A stretch of DNA of 64,000 bases from Anisakis pegreffii (GCA_035041965.1 JAPYMA010000850.1:1-64000), one strand, 5' to 3'; shown: positions 47,081-61,039, counted from the stretch's first letter. Notes: generated by a model from the letters alone, not told the origin. Translations and numbers: made by a program.

Positions 47081-50000
47081 ATGGAAATGGAAAGTGAGAA
47101 GTATTTGGATGACTTAATCGTTTGGGTATGTTTTTATGGAATATTTTTTTGTTCGTTTCCATTTTTGTATCAGTGATGATTCACTGATTTCTTATGATTT
47201 GTTAGTTTAGTGACTGATGCATAAATGAGAGTGATTCATAGCATTGTTAGAGGGAATTTTTTTGTGTTTAATTGATTTCAATTTTGAACTTCGCATGTTT
47301 TTTGTCGTAGTAACTGTCAAATAATATCCAGAAATATTTGCGCAATTTTCCATTTATGTCGTCATTATTTGAAAATCAGCATTTGCAAATTCCATACCAG
47401 TTTTATTGTGGTTCTGTTGAATTTTGGAAAGAACGACAAAATTGTGAAAGTATTTCAATGATATATTTCAGTTACAAGCTCTTGATTTGGAGACACCAGT
47501 CACCAAGGATTCACTCTATATTGGACGATGTATTGCTGAAGGCCTTCATAAAATGTTGGTTTGCAATTTCATTGATTTGCATAAACTTCGATTGATTTCT
47601 TTATCAATGTTGAGCTTAGGAATTAAGCTATTGTTTTGTTTGTTTTAGTAAAAGGGCAATTTGATTGCCTTGGTTTGAGGTATTTAGGTTTAAGCGAGTG
47701 GTTTTCTTGGGATATTTTAGTGGTTTGATTTTGTAATTTCTGTTGAGATACTTGAAATCTGGTCTGATTGATTGATTTGGAAGAAATTGTTGAAGGTTCC
47801 TATTGAAAATCTGGAATTAGATTCAGCTTGCAGAGGAATTTGGAAGGCCATTTGAGGAATTTGTTTAGCTTTGTGATCTTATTGAGTGAATTTCATTTCA
47901 TTTCCTTGACCGCAGTCTGAAGTAAAATCAACGAATAAGAATTTATGGAATGGGAATTTCAGCGATTCGGTGTTTTTTCACGAGGGATGGTTGGAAAAGG
48001 TGCAGAGGTATGAAGAGTCTGCGAATTGGCGTGTCAAAGCGAACAATCTGAGGAAGATATTCCGTCGTATTTCCGAATTCTACCGAGATCGTATGTCCAG
48101 AGAGTTGGGTCCGGATTGGATGCTGGATCCGTCACGTATAGGTCAGTAGAGGATATAGGAACAAGAGTCCGTTAGGAGTTAAAAAAGTTGGACTAAATTC
48201 CGAGCAGATGCTCGAAATCCGTGATTTGTTGATGATTCGTTGATAATTTGTTGAAAGATTTATTTGTCTCCTTCCATTTATTGGGTATTTTTTATTGTGG
48301 TTGGTAGAATTGGTTTGAAGAAGACAGATTTCTTTGGTTGTTAGAAGACGGAAGTTTTTTGTTTGTTTTATATTTTAGCCGATGACGATGGAGAGGAGGT
48401 TTTGAGTTGTTTAATGCAGTTGGTGTTGGGAGCAGCGTTATTGTCGAAGAGTAATGAAAGTTAGTGCCTTGATTTGTTCTCTGTTTTGTAGTGGTTTATT
48501 TTGTTTGTTCATATTCATTTTCGCATTTTTTTAATTCATATAATTTGGTTAGTTACTCGAGTTTAAAGCGCTCAATGATACATCTATCGATAGTTTGAAA
48601 ATTGATTCATTTTAGTTGACAAACGATGAATGTCATCTTAAAATTGAAATTTCAGTCTTCGTACCAGCGCTATTGAATCTGCCAGAATCAGTTCAAGTAA
48701 CAGCAATGTACGTCGTGCAGAAGATTGAAGCTATTCCAGTAATCAGTGATGACACATCAACTACGGAACATTCAACTCGTGAGACATCGGTGAGAGATTA
48801 TTTAGGGATTATTAGTTGAGAGAAAAGGACAGTTCAGTGGCTGGAGTTGAGCACTTTTAATGGAAACTTAATGAGTTGGGTCATTCTGAAAGTGTTTTAC
48901 CTTTTTAGGAAAACTTGTTTAAATTTTGGGATTATTATATTATTGTGTAGAGAAGTTTGTTGAATTTATTTTTGAGACTGTATCCGAGAAGTCGAATGAA
49001 CAGGTGGCGGCGTTGAGCGCTGATGTGGAGCATTTGCATTCGGAACGAGATCGATTGAACAGAGAGGTGAGAATTTATTTGAGTATTCTACAAGACAACT
49101 TATGAAGTGTTGAGTATTCGTGTGATTCAGATTGATAGAATCTTATTTACTGAATGCGATTGAGAAGTTGATTTGGAAAATAAGATGCAAAATTACTTGG
49201 TATCTTTATTTTTGTTTTTGATTTATGATTAGTTTTATTCGATTCCATTGTGATTTTGATATGAGTTCCGTGGAGTTTGAATTTGTTGTTGGGTAATTGT
49301 ATAGATGAGGTGGCTGGAATTTTTGAGATGTTGTGTATTGCTCTTAAATGATTGATGATGTCTTTTGAATTTTGATTTGATTTTTGTGGATGAATAGGAA
49401 ATTGAAATGAAAATCGTGTTGTCATGTGTTGGAAATGATTCGGACGGAAGAATTTGTATCATTTGAGAGTTGAAAGTGTATGTGAATATAATATTGTATG
49501 GTTATATTAAGAGAGAACTGAGTGAATGAAGAGAAATTATTTATGGATTTATAGTTGTGACTGTGCTCGTTCGTATATGGACGTGTTTGCATTGATTTGA
49601 TTGATGCATTTAGTTTAAAATTAGCATAATGATATCGTTATTGTTCATATGAATAGAAATATGAATAACGGTTTTGTTGGTATTGATATTGATAGAGGTA
49701 GAGATGTGGAGATGATTTTTATTTAGTTGAGCAGTATGGCATAAAGATGAGAAGGGAGTTTAGTTTGATGTGGGATGGGAATAGTGAAGTTTATGATGGT
49801 GTGGGTAGGATTGGTTTATTTTATTATTGTTTTGGTGATATTATTTTGTATATTTGATGTTATGGTTTGGATGTTTGATATTATTTTTAATATTTGATAT
49901 TGTTATTATTAGTATTATTGTGTTGGTTGTTGTGTTTGAGTTGTTGTGAGCTGTTAGCAAGCTTAGGCTTACGATTAGGGTTAAGTGGCGAGTATTGGGT

Positions 50001-53000
50001 GTTTTGAGCGGTAGTGTATATTGTATTGTGACTGTGAGATTGTCTTTGTTTTGGTTGGATTTGACTTTATTTTAGTGATGAAACGGTTTTGGAAGCTGAA
50101 TTTTATGATGGGATGACTGTGGTTTTTATGAGTTTAAGATGTGAGATGAATCAGGATAAGTGGGTTATGTAGATTGTATTCATATGATATTGATTTGAAT
50201 TAGACGGTGGGTTAGATTGTATTGAAATGTGATGTTACGTTCATTGGGTTGTATGTTCGTTGTGTTATTTTAGCGTTTTGAATTGGAAACTTTTTTGGTG
50301 GTTTTGAAATTAGTCGGAGAAAATTATTTACAGTTGAAAGAGACACGTGAAGAGATGGATCGTGTTCTGCTGGAGAATGAGACGTTGAAGCAGCGAGTGG
50401 ATGAACTGCACGGCAACGCAGTGGAGCTGGAGGCGTTGAAGAAACAGCTACGTTTAGTGCAAATCTCACGTGAAAGCGCACAAGAATCGCTTTTCAAGTC
50501 GGTATTGAATTGTGAAAATGTTTTGAATTTGATTTATTACGCATTCTATAGTTTTGAATTACTTTTGTGTTTGTAACAAAACGAAGGGATATTTTTTTTG
50601 TTGATATCAATTGAAATTTATTATTGGGCTTGGATTTGTATTGTTTTTGTTGTTATCGTTATTGATGATGAAGGCAATGATGATTTTGAAAAAGTTTTGT
50701 TTGGTTTTAGAGTAGAGGCTGAACGAGATCATCTCAAAGAATCTCTGGAACGTCTCACTGAGGAGAATCTCGCTTTCAAAACAACGGTAAGTGGATGGAT
50801 GTGCGATTTTGATTGTTGTCGTTGTTAACGCAGTATTTTTTCAGTTGTTTACTCTCTGCAAACCTTGAGTGTGAGCTCTGATTGAATGAATCGAATTTAT
50901 ATCTGATATAGTACAGAATAAGAGTTGAATTAGAGGAGTTTGTTTTGTTGGATTGGTGAAATTTAATTGAAGAGTTTAGTGATCGCTGATATTTTGAAGT
51001 AGATTTGAAGTTGGTGAGATGAATGAATAATGTGGAATGGTTAATTGTAAATTGTTGTTGATGTGTTGACTTGTTGAGGTTGATGGAATAATACCGTTCG
51101 AAGAGGAATTTCGGAAGATGAAGGACGAGCTGGAGGAGTATCGACTTCGAGCACACGAATTCGATAAGATGAGTGCACAGATTGAGACGTTAAAGCAAAA
51201 AATTAGTTCAGTTTTATTTTTGTTAGAAATGTTTCTTTTTTCGTGGCAAATTTCTTGAAGCAAATGAAATCTCGAAGCTACACTTCAGATTATAGAAGGG
51301 GTTTAAAATGAAGTAAAAAGGTTTTGTTATTGAATAAAGAGAAAGGTTTCAAAACGGTTTCATTTATTTGAAGTGGATTCTTTAATGTGTATGTAGAATA
51401 CTTAAAATGAAAGGAGAATTTTAAAATTTAAATCTTTTTCTGAAAGAAGAAGTAAATTGAAAAATGAGGAGTTTGCAGGAGAGCATAAATCGCAAGAGAT
51501 TGAAATGAAGGTGCTGAACGAGAAGATAGCCACGTATATGCAGAGTGTGATCGCATTGGAAGATGAACAACGCAAGAATGCGGCATTGAAGACACAGCTG
51601 GAGGCGTTGAGATTGGGCAATAATGATATCAATAATAAATTGAGAGCAGAAATTAAACGAGGTGATAAGGTTGGTCGGGTTTTATTTGATATCTTTTTAG
51701 TTTGTGGATGTTTTTTGAGGAGTTTTGTTTGTTTTTTTTCATTCAGATTTGATTATTCAGTTGATTAAAATTAGTTATTTGTGTAAGGAACTGTATGTGT
51801 CTTCTGATTTGTATTGTTGTGTTGGTGTTCTTAGAAGAAGAGGATGCCTTTTCTAATACTTTGTTTTAAGAGGAGAGCAATTGAATTCGTTGATTCAGGC
51901 AGAATTTGAGTGTAAACGTGCGAAAGAACGAGCAGACGAGGCGACACAAGAACTGGAACGTTTACGGAATGAATACAAACAACTGAAGGAGTCATTCGTT
52001 AGCAAGAATGGTTAGTGATTAGAAACATGGAATTGGAGATATTGAATTGAAATGGTTATCGTTTCATTAGAATTTTGATTAGGCGAAGATTTGTTGTGAA
52101 AGTTTTGTGGTTTGTTTAAATAGGAGTAATTGTAAAGGAAATAAATGTTTTTGTTATTCAGAGAAGATTCCAGTGACACGTTCGGCGTCATCACTTCACG
52201 ATGAGACAATGGAAATAGCAGGTGCACCGGCCACTGTGCAGTAAGTGTTTTGATTCGTTTGTGATAGATACAGGGACATTGGGATTGGGATTGGGATTGG
52301 AATCATTTTGGAGTCTAATATGAGAAGTATTTGCAATTGGTTATTTTCTAACGTATTCGTCAGTTTTTCATTATTTTCGGCTTAAAGAATTCTTATTCCG
52401 TTAGAAATTGGAGCACTTTTTTCGTATAATTAGTATTCCAAGTGAGAGGAAGATTTGCTGGTATGAACGAATTGAAAATGTGTGTTTCGTTTAGGGAGCG
52501 TTTGTTGAAATTGGAAGCTGAGAATGAGCATTTGAAGTCGGCATCTGCAGAGAGTGAGAAGATTCAAATGATGAAAGATGAAATCGACAATCTGAAGGCA
52601 CAAATCGCAGAGACTGAAACCGAGGCACGTCTGGCGAATCTGCAGAACGTTGAGCTGGAAGCGAAGTTGGTGATGATAACTTTGTTGTTCGCATTCTTTT
52701 TTGCATTCGATACGTTTTTTTGGTTCGGATTCATCGTGAACAATTAATTATTCGTTTGTAAAATCGTCATCGATTATAATTTTTTGTGAGATCAGAGCGT
52801 TCTGTTCGAAATGTATTCGTTTGTTATTGTTGATTAATAGTATTTTTTTGAAATAGTTATTTTATAGACTGAAAGATGCGGAAGAACAACTGATGTCCGG
52901 CAAAACGGATGACGGTCAACGATTGGTGGATCAACAAGAGAAAAATGAGAAGTTAAGGGTGGCACTGGCACAGATGGAAGCGAGACTGGACGAGGCGAAG

Positions 53001-54312
53001 AGTGAGTGCGCGCTGTTGAGGAGTGAAAACGTGAAATTGACTGGTTGGTGGACTTGATTTATTTGTGCGAATAGGAGAAGGGGAATTAATCTTGATTGCG
53101 TTAACTGTTTTTTTGAAAATGATTATTTTATAGTCAAAAAATTATAATTAAATTTGTGAAAGTATAGGTAAATGATTATGATGATGTTATAAATGAATTG
53201 TTTCTGAAATTAAATGATAATTGGAACGATAAATGAAATGCACTGAATGAATTGAAGTGAATCGATTTGAAAATGATTGAAGTTTGGTTCAGAGGAGAAG
53301 CAAACAAAAGATACCGAATTAGCGGAGGAGAAGCAAAAATTGGTGAAGTATTTGGAGAAGGCGAGACGGGTTATAAATGATTTGGAGGAGCAGAATCAGG
53401 CAGTGGAGGGGGGCGCGTTGTCGAGGCATGAATTCGATTCGATACGGAAAGAGAGAGACAATTATAAACAATACGTGAGTTTAGGCATATTTTGATTTCT
53501 GTGAGAATGTTTGTTCGTAGGTTGCAGATTTTCTCTGATTTTGTCGGAATTTTTGATTATTTGATTAGGTTTAGTTTTGTGTCGTTTTTCAGAAAAGTAA
53601 TGTTTTATATTCAGATCGAAGCAATGAAAGAGAGTATGGAAAGAAGTCGCTCGTTGCAAGAACAAGAGCAACAACTCGTCACAACACACGTCTATCATAT
53701 GGTTGGTTGTTGTTTGATTTTAGGTGAATGAACCAAATTTTTCAACATTTTGTTTTCATGTTGAACTGGAATTTTGTGACGATTTTGTGGCCAATTTGAA
53801 TGGATTGTATCATATGGAATTTTCAGTTTTTGTCTTTCGAATAACATTTTTTGCTGAGAAGTTGTGGAAAAGAGATTTTCAATGAATTGTTGCGAGTTGG
53901 TTTTCGATAGGAGAGAGTCGATTAAAAAATTCGTAGCAAAAAAAGGTTTGCAGATGATGCAATTGCATCAGCAGTCAACGTTAGCTGGCAATGGATTGGG
54001 TGGGGGCATGTCGGGCAGTGGCGATAGTGGCATATCATCACGAACGATGGTCGGTCAGGCACCCACCAGCCCTGAGAAGAGTTTCTTGACAAGGCAACGA
54101 CAGTGTGGCACATTCAATATATCGAGGTGAGCGCTTGGTTTTACGATTTTGAGTTTTATTTCATTTCGGGCACCATATGCTCAGTTTTATTTGCATTGCA
54201 AACATTTACGATGAGTTGTATTTTTTATTTATTTTTGTGAGTTTGCATTCGATGATTATGAGAATTTGTCATGTGTGTCTTGTTTTTCGCATTCAGCAAG
54301 CGATTTGCTTAG
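47081..54312 (+). CDS. HOOK: HOOK family microtubule/dynein linker protein
   Basis: HOOK proteins link dynein-dynactin to cargo such as endosomes or, for C. elegans ZYG-12, the nucleus and centrosome. Exons: 47081-47125, 47472-47554, 47963-48141, 48379-48459, 48656-48778 (or 48789), 48951-49066, 50334-50497, 50711-50786, 51079-51205, 51479-51669, about 51878-52010, 52162-52240, 52495-52665, 52868-53043, 53293-53474, 53615-53701, 53954-54126 and 54297-54312. The reading frame closes and gives about 735 residues, the normal family length. The N-terminal calponin-like Hook domain (residues 1-150) has DSVFFHEGW and the pattern NWRVKANNLRKIF. The middle is near-continuous heptad coiled coil. KYLEKARRVINDLE matches a conserved late-coil block. 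The C-terminus is Gly/Ser-rich, then SPEKSFLTRQRQ and SKRFA. I see no membrane segment of the ZYG-12 kind. Some exon borders are ambiguous by a few bases where two AG sites compete. Confidence 0.93.
52279..52300. repeat. Short GGGATT hexamer run
   Basis: Three and a half copies of a GGGATT unit sit in a HOOK intron. It differs from the TTAGGC telomere repeat and is probably simple slippage. Confidence 0.85.
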
Positions 54313-57300
54313 TAATTCTTACAAAATAGATAAGTTTTGTACTATAATACATATTGAATTTGCATCAATCCACCTCATTACGAGATTCTATGCCTCTCTT
54401 TTTTCATTTGTTATATCACATGATCACGATTATCATATTCTTCATTCCTTGGCATCGTTCTTTCCGCGCAGCTAACGATAGTAGCGTTGGAAATCATTTG
54501 TCAAGACTTTTACATCTGGTTTGGAAATATTTGTGTTAATTCGAGATGGGTTATGGTCAATTTCAATTAGAGGTGTTGAGAAATCATAAGATTTCTTTTT
54601 TTGTTTGTTTTCTTGTAAATCAGTCTGAGTTAATTGCTGTCTGTGGTTTGTTGTTCTGTTGTGCGTCTTATTGTAAATATTTTAAGAGTGGGAATTTTTT
54701 GATTGAATTTATTGGAAAAGCAATGAATGCATTTTTATTGTTTGATATTTCGACTCGCGGAATTATCCCTAAAATTATCTCTGACATCCCTGAAGTAATA
54801 CGAGCTGATAATGTCGAATCGGTATAAAAGTTGCAATAATTTTTCATAATTGAAAATTTATGCGGATGGTTTGTGTGAAATGTGCTTTGACTGGTTATAT
54901 TCGTGCTTTGTGAGCCTTTTATGTTTGATGATGAATGTGAATGGCTTTATTTGGATTTAGATTTGGTTAATTGGTGTTTGTAGAAGGCAGATTTGATTTG
55001 GTATTATTGTATATTTGGGTTATTTGCATGGTTATTTTATGATTGATTCGAGTGTTGAGTGTTAAGTGTTATGAAGTTGCAGTTTAATGAAACTGATAAC
55101 GGCCTGTCTGTTGGGGTATATTATTTCGGCGTTCATCAATGCAAACGCACCATTTTGGTTAACCGAACAAACTGATCGTTTACCACCGATTTGAGCAGTT
55201 TGTTTGAATTCGTCGGTTGTTGGTTTGGTTTTGAGATTTGAGATTTTGATTTTGTTCGATTGTTTGGATTGATTGAATCGTTTGATAGTTACGGATGAGA
55301 TTCGTTATGTTACGTTGGATTGCATTGCAGAAAGGTTTTGGTAGATTAATTGTCTGACATCTTTAGGATTTAAGTTAGATTTTGAAGTGGGGATTTGGAA
55401 GTGTGATAAAGTCACATTTTTTGAGAGTTATTAGTAAGTATCAAGAATGAAGTAGTTGTGAGCATGAGGCTTTGGTGTGAGCTAGATTTATCGTTAGAGT
55501 AGTGGCTCGTGTTAAAGTTGAGGATATTTGTGGCTTCGAGTAGTGAAACTGCGGAAATCTGTTTTGAAAAATCTCTTTTCGCTTTCGGAATTGAGGATAC
55601 TGGAAGATTTTGAGAGTGGTATCTTATATTTAAAATAGGGTATTGAATTGAAGTGGCTCAGATTCATTTTATTATATTACTGATATTGTTGTACTAATAT
55701 CGTATCACATTTACTTTGTTTATTTTAACAAACTTTCGTGAATAATGTTTTCTTCTATTTATTACCTCTTATTTGTTGTTTTATTGTGGTGTATATGTCT
55801 TGGATTTTAGTCATTTGAGTTTATATATCTTATGAAAGTAATTGGGACGGAGCATTTCATTGGGAAGTTTATGAATGAATGGGTTTCGAAGAGTTTCTTC
55901 AGGTTTATCCATGCGTATTTATTATTGTGCCTTTCTGATAGGTCTTTATAAGTACTTGCTGGAAACTTTTATCTCCTGTTTTCGTATCATTTGAATGAAA
56001 TTGAGATTTTTCTTGTTCAGTCTTAACAGTGGGTAGATTGTGGTTGAGTTGACAGTCGTTCCGTATGTTTAAATTAATTTTTCGTCGGAAAAAAATGCGA
56101 AATTGTCAGTTTTCACTCGTTTCATTATGCAAATTTCTGTGTTTTGTATTATTTGTTGTTGATTTCTGATAATATCATTATGCAGATGTTTGTTTTATAG
56201 TATGTGTTATTGTCATCAAAAATTATGGGTGTGTTTTTGAACTTGTCAAAAATTGATTTAACATTGTGCAATTGTATTATACGGTTCGCTTTTGCATTTA
56301 TCTCGCAATTTTTGGTTATATTGCTGATAGTATGGCCTTGGTCGGGTTGATATTTGTGTGGTATTGGATTTGTCTGTGAATTGATTGTTGAGTTGTTATG
56401 AGTCTTGATTTTGTTGTTGTTATATATTGTTTTATTGTTAATGTATCGTTAGATCATTGTTACTGAAATCGTGGTTAGTAGGTGAGTTGTTATTTTTGTT
56501 AATATAGAGGTGTGAGTGCCTTACGAGGCGCTGTTGTTATTGTCTTCGTTACCTGAGATATATTGTTAAAGTCTTCGAAAAGTCATTGTATTGCGCGATT
56601 TCTATGAAAAATTTATTTTTCTCATTGTCAGTGTTTGAGGCTGTTAGATCAGATTAATTTATTATTAACGTGTTAATTTTGTTGATCGAGTCATATGGCA
56701 GACTGTATAGTTGGTGGAGTTTCGTTTCGTTCTAGGTTCAGTGAGGTTATCTCATTGTAATTTCAATTCATCTCATTGTCTGCGTATTTGTTGTTGATTG
56801 GAAGTTTTTTTGGTTTTGTGAGTCTCTTATGTCAGACGGATATTATCGTGCTTGAAAGAAATAATCTCACTTTCACTTGTTGCATGCTTAATTCATTCGA
56901 TCTCTGATATATTCCGGTAATTTATTTGTCAATTGCTTCAATTATGAGTTTTGTTGAGCGTTTGCGGTTGATATTAGAATTTAGAGTTTATTGTTTGGAA
57001 TTTAAGATAGCTGATGGCGAAGAGAAATTTCGTTGGAATAATAAATATTGTTTGATTAGAAAGGAGTATCATTTCATAGTATATACGAACCGTTATTGTG
57101 GTGGATATTAGTGGCGGAAGAGATATTCTGTGAATGAATACTTTCAAAAAGTAAAGTTGTAGAGTTTTTGGTGAATATTTCATTGCGTTCCAGTGTGAGG
57201 AATAGGGAAACGTTAAGAATGTTGAATGATAATAACTGACTTGAGTGAGTGGAATTATTGTAGAAGGAATATGAATTTGGAAATTTGAAAAAGTTTCATT

Positions 57301-59366
57301 TCATTTACTTTATCGCTATTTTTGAAGGAATTATTATTCGACGCAAAATGATCCCTATAATCGACACCACATGAATATGTTGTGATGGTAAAAGAGGAGG
57401 AGTAGTATGGAGGAAAATGCCATGGTAATAGTTTAGAAGCAGGGTTTGATGCCGCTAAACGGAATAATGCTTTGTTTGTGGGCTTCAGAATTTGATCAGT
57501 TACGCGATTGGATTGAAAATTGAAGTTGTTATTGTTTTGATGATGGATGGATGGGTCGGTTTTGGGTGTTTTGGCTTGCAAAATATTTTTTGTTGCTCGC
57601 GTTTATTTCACTCAGTTGTTTGCGGCTCAACTATGGATTTGTGTTCATAGAGGCAATTCGGATGATTAACACGTCCTATTGAAATGGCCGAATTTTTTTG
57701 AAGTTGCTAGCCGATTGATAACCGAAATATCGCATTTCATTAGGATATCTGACAGAAATGATAACCCGTTGTCGTATCGTATCGCTTGTCTATGGAAGCA
57801 ACGGTTATCTATGCTTAAACTACTGCTTAAGCTAAAGCTTCAGCTCTTCGAATAATATTTTATTCCTTGTGGAGTGAATCGGCAATGTGCGAAATTTATT
57901 TAAGATGAAACGGTGAAGATTCTTAAATTAATTCATTGATTTTCAGTTAATGTCGAATCCGTGCCAAAGCTACAACGAAATCGCTCAGCCACAACGCTAC
58001 AACGACAGTGTGTTATAATCAAGGAAATAAGTTGCCTTCTTACGAGAACACTCGAGACCCTTTAACATCACATCATATCTATTGTCTCTAACTGATTGTT
58101 CAGTTTGAACCCGATACCATCATAACCATATGAAGTTGGTAATAATAGTAGTTGAGTTATAATCCCTGTCAGTGTATCCAAAAACTATGCCAGCTTATTC
58201 GTAGGTATATAATATGCCGATTAAAAGAATCAGTGCAAATGTAAGACTTGCTTGAACTTTTGATTAAAAGAATAGTGAGAATGTTCGTGGACTCAGCTTT
58301 GTTTTGAATGTATTTTCAGATAATTATAAATTCTGACGGCAATGGTGAGAAATTTATTTTTGGTTGAATGTTAATTGCTTTTGAAACGGGAATACGTAGG
58401 TATTTATTTGGGAGGATATGAAGTGAAGTTCTATTCAGAATGTGATCTTTATATAATATCGGGTGTACGGTTTGGCCAGAAAGGCCATCTGAGCTTCATA
58501 TTCTCCTATCTTTAGGAAGTGTCGTTTTTAATTTTAAAAATTAATACTGTTTCGTAGTTTTCGCGTATTTATAAATTGTTCAAATTTTTTGACATGATAC
58601 AATAGGTGAAATGATTTGATTTTGAAATGTTTATGATACTTTGTGTTGATCACATTGGTATTTTGCTATTTATTTCAATTTGGTCAGCATAATTGTTATG
58701 CTTTTTATATTTTTATCAAATATCGTTTTCAAGATTTGACATGATTTCATTTATTTTTTATTGAATGATTCCATATTTGCAACATATCAAATCAATTGTT
58801 CTCGCTCGCATTTCTATTTCTGTGTTCGTGATGATTTTGTAAATTTTTTACTTTCCTATTGATGATTGATTTCATCGTTTTGTATTGATTTCAATAAGTT
58901 ATTTTTACTGGATGATCCATCCATCCATCCGTATCTTTTTTATGAAATCGGAAATAAAGTTTCAGAAGTTTTGTATTTATGTTCGATTCATACAAGTGAA
59001 CGTTGATTTGTTCAGCGAGGGTATCCGTTGACTTTGGTCTTTGTTTGGTGAGAATTCAGCGCATTCTTTGCGTTGTTATTGTTGATGGCATCAAGTTTCT
59101 TTTGATAACTTAATCACTTGATTTACAAAGTGCAATTTGCGCTAGAATTTGTTCTACAATAAATTTTCGGTTAAGTAAATTAGGTCTCTGAAGAAAGAAG
59201 AGGCAATTTTCTGAACGGATCTGAATAGGTCGATCGATCGGAAAATTGAAATGAAATGTATTTTATGCGAAGTGCTATATTTCCATGAGAGTAATACATT
59301 CGCAAACCTCCAGTTTTATTTGCACCAGTTAATCTTCTCATAGATCATAGGAACAACGTTCGTTGT
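54313..59366. other. T/G-rich interval downstream of HOOK
   Basis: Five kilobases without a recognisable exon. The plus strand stays strongly T/G-rich, like HOOK introns, to at least 57.2 kb. A 93-codon plus frame at 54546-54827 is uncharacterised and rich in Phe, Ile and Cys, with no domain I know. Either the HOOK transcript extends here (untranslated or extra 3' exons) or another plus-strand transcript exists. Confidence 0.5.
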
Positions 59367-60702
59367 ATGATGAAGCGGATTCCTTCAACATGCTCACGGT
59401 GCCTGGCGGCTAGTCGACCTAGAAGAGCAACCAGTTTGATGGTACCTAGTCGCACACTTATGTTTGACAACCGATTGAGGGAGGCTTTTATCGAGCGGGT
59501 TCGAAGCGCTAAACCACCATCACATCCTCGATTTCGTATACGCGTAAAAACTGGCCTCGAAAGAAGCAGTGCTGTGCTGGTACCATTGGCCAATGTTAAT
59601 GGGAAAGCGTCGATGTTGTTCACGCATCGATCGTTGATTCTGAAGGGTCATCGTGGTGAAATATGCTTTCCAGGAGGACGTTTGGAAGCAGCGGAAACAC
59701 CCGAGCAGGTTCAGTGCTTTCTTACTGAGGTGTTTTGATGGATTGATCCGTTGACGTGATCAGAACTCATTCATTTCATTTGATTAGTCAGTATATTGTT
59801 GTGCTATACTTATTGTTAGACAAACTATCCTTTTCAAACAGTAGGCTCAACAGTGAGCTCAACAGTTCAATTGCAGGTATTTGTTTGAATGCTCGTCTTA
59901 AATTTCAGCCATAATTTGTAAATTTGTTATTAATGTAGTTGAAAAAGTAGTTTTCATGAATTATTTGAATTCGAAACACGTGTACGGGAACTAGTTGAGT
60001 ATATGCAATTGCGCATCATCTCATTTGCTAATCAATCAAACAATCTCATTCTCATCGTAATTTTTTTCATTGGGCATATGAATGGTTAGAGTTTTGTGTG
60101 CGATTTTTGTGAAATGTAAGTGTTCATGTAATTGTAAGGGTGCACTGCGTGAAAGTGCTGAAGAGATTGGTATCAAGCCGGCAAACGTGCAAATTTGGTC
60201 GAAGCTAAGACCGATGTTAACGAGAAGTTTACGTTCGACAGTAACGCCTGTAGTTGGCCTCGTGAACGACTCAGAGTTGAGCTCATTAGCGCCGCAGACA
60301 AATGAGGTGCAAACCATATTCACGGTACCGATTCAAGAATTGTGCACAAAATATCGATATACACATTTCAAACGAGGTTATTAGTCGATCGTTATCTGAT
60401 CACTGGTGTTGTTCTCTCGTGTGATTATTACTGCTGGTTCATCGGTCATTATTATTCTTTAAAAAGTATTTCTTTTAGTGGATTGTCTGATTGTAATAAG
60501 TTGTTATTCAGAAAACGGTGATTGGATATTACCAGCTTTCACGAGTACTGAATTCACGGTCATCTCGTCGTCAAGCCACCAGCCGTACACACCTCGTGAA
60601 TATCGAATTTGGGGACTCACTGCTGGAATTGTGCATTTAACATTGACCACTTTATGTCCTTGGTTGTATCATGCCAAAATTGACATAGCCGTTCCTACTT
60701 AA
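59367..60702 (+). CDS. NUDT8: CoA-type Nudix hydrolase (NUDT8-like)
   Basis: It is predicted to hydrolyse coenzyme A or its esters to phosphopantetheine products and 3',5'-ADP. Three exons, 59367-59708, 60139-60376 and 60512-60702, join in phase to 256 residues. The sequence before the catalytic region carries HRSLILKGHRGEICFPGG, the CoA-specific (UPF0035-type) motif. The Nudix box GRLEAAE...RESAEEIGI is split by the first intron and complete: G, five residues, E, seven residues, RE-xx-EE-xG. Conserved YTHFKRG and YRIWGLTAGI follow. The N-terminus is Arg/Ser-rich with no acidic residue in the first 30 (MMKRIPSTCSRCLAASRPRR), consistent with mitochondrial import as in NUDT8. The peroxisomal relative NUDT7 is the main alternative; no SKL-type ending is present (it ends AVPT). 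Two adjacent ATGs (59367, 59370) could start it. Confidence 0.92.
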
Positions 60703-60865
60703 TATTGTATGTGGAAACATGTGCGAATGTGCATTTCTGATATTGCTTTGTATTGTATTTTGTAAAAATTTCCTGAAATATAAATTATTTATTAAATATT
60801 TCGAAACATTCATATCACTAAAACTTACCTCATTTTCTAATAACCTTCACCAATTTTGGCTTTAA

Positions 60866-60931
60866 TAATCTACTCCCCTCCCCAACCCTCCTAAGTCTAA
60901 GCTTAGGAGGGTTGGGGAGGGGAGTAGATTA
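60866..60931. repeat. Perfect 30-bp-arm G/C-rich hairpin
   Basis: Arms 60866-60895 and 60902-60931 are exact reverse complements around a 6-base loop. One arm is C-rich (ctcccctccccaaccctcc) and the other G-rich, with runs that could form a G-quadruplex. The plus-strand transcript of the Nudix gene ends shortly before it, so it could act in 3'-end formation, but it also borders a GC-rich foreign-looking block. Confidence 0.95.
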
Positions 60932-61039
60932 ATAAGTATACAAATAATGAAAAAACAGCACTCGCAAAATAAAGCAAACAAAAAACAAACGGCGAGAAAA
61001 TGACCTAATAAAAGATCGTCCATCCATCGTCCAGCTTCC

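Noticed and set aside
54546..54827. 93-codon frame after HOOK
   Set aside because: No recognisable family and no convincing splice context; kept only as a note in the interval entry.
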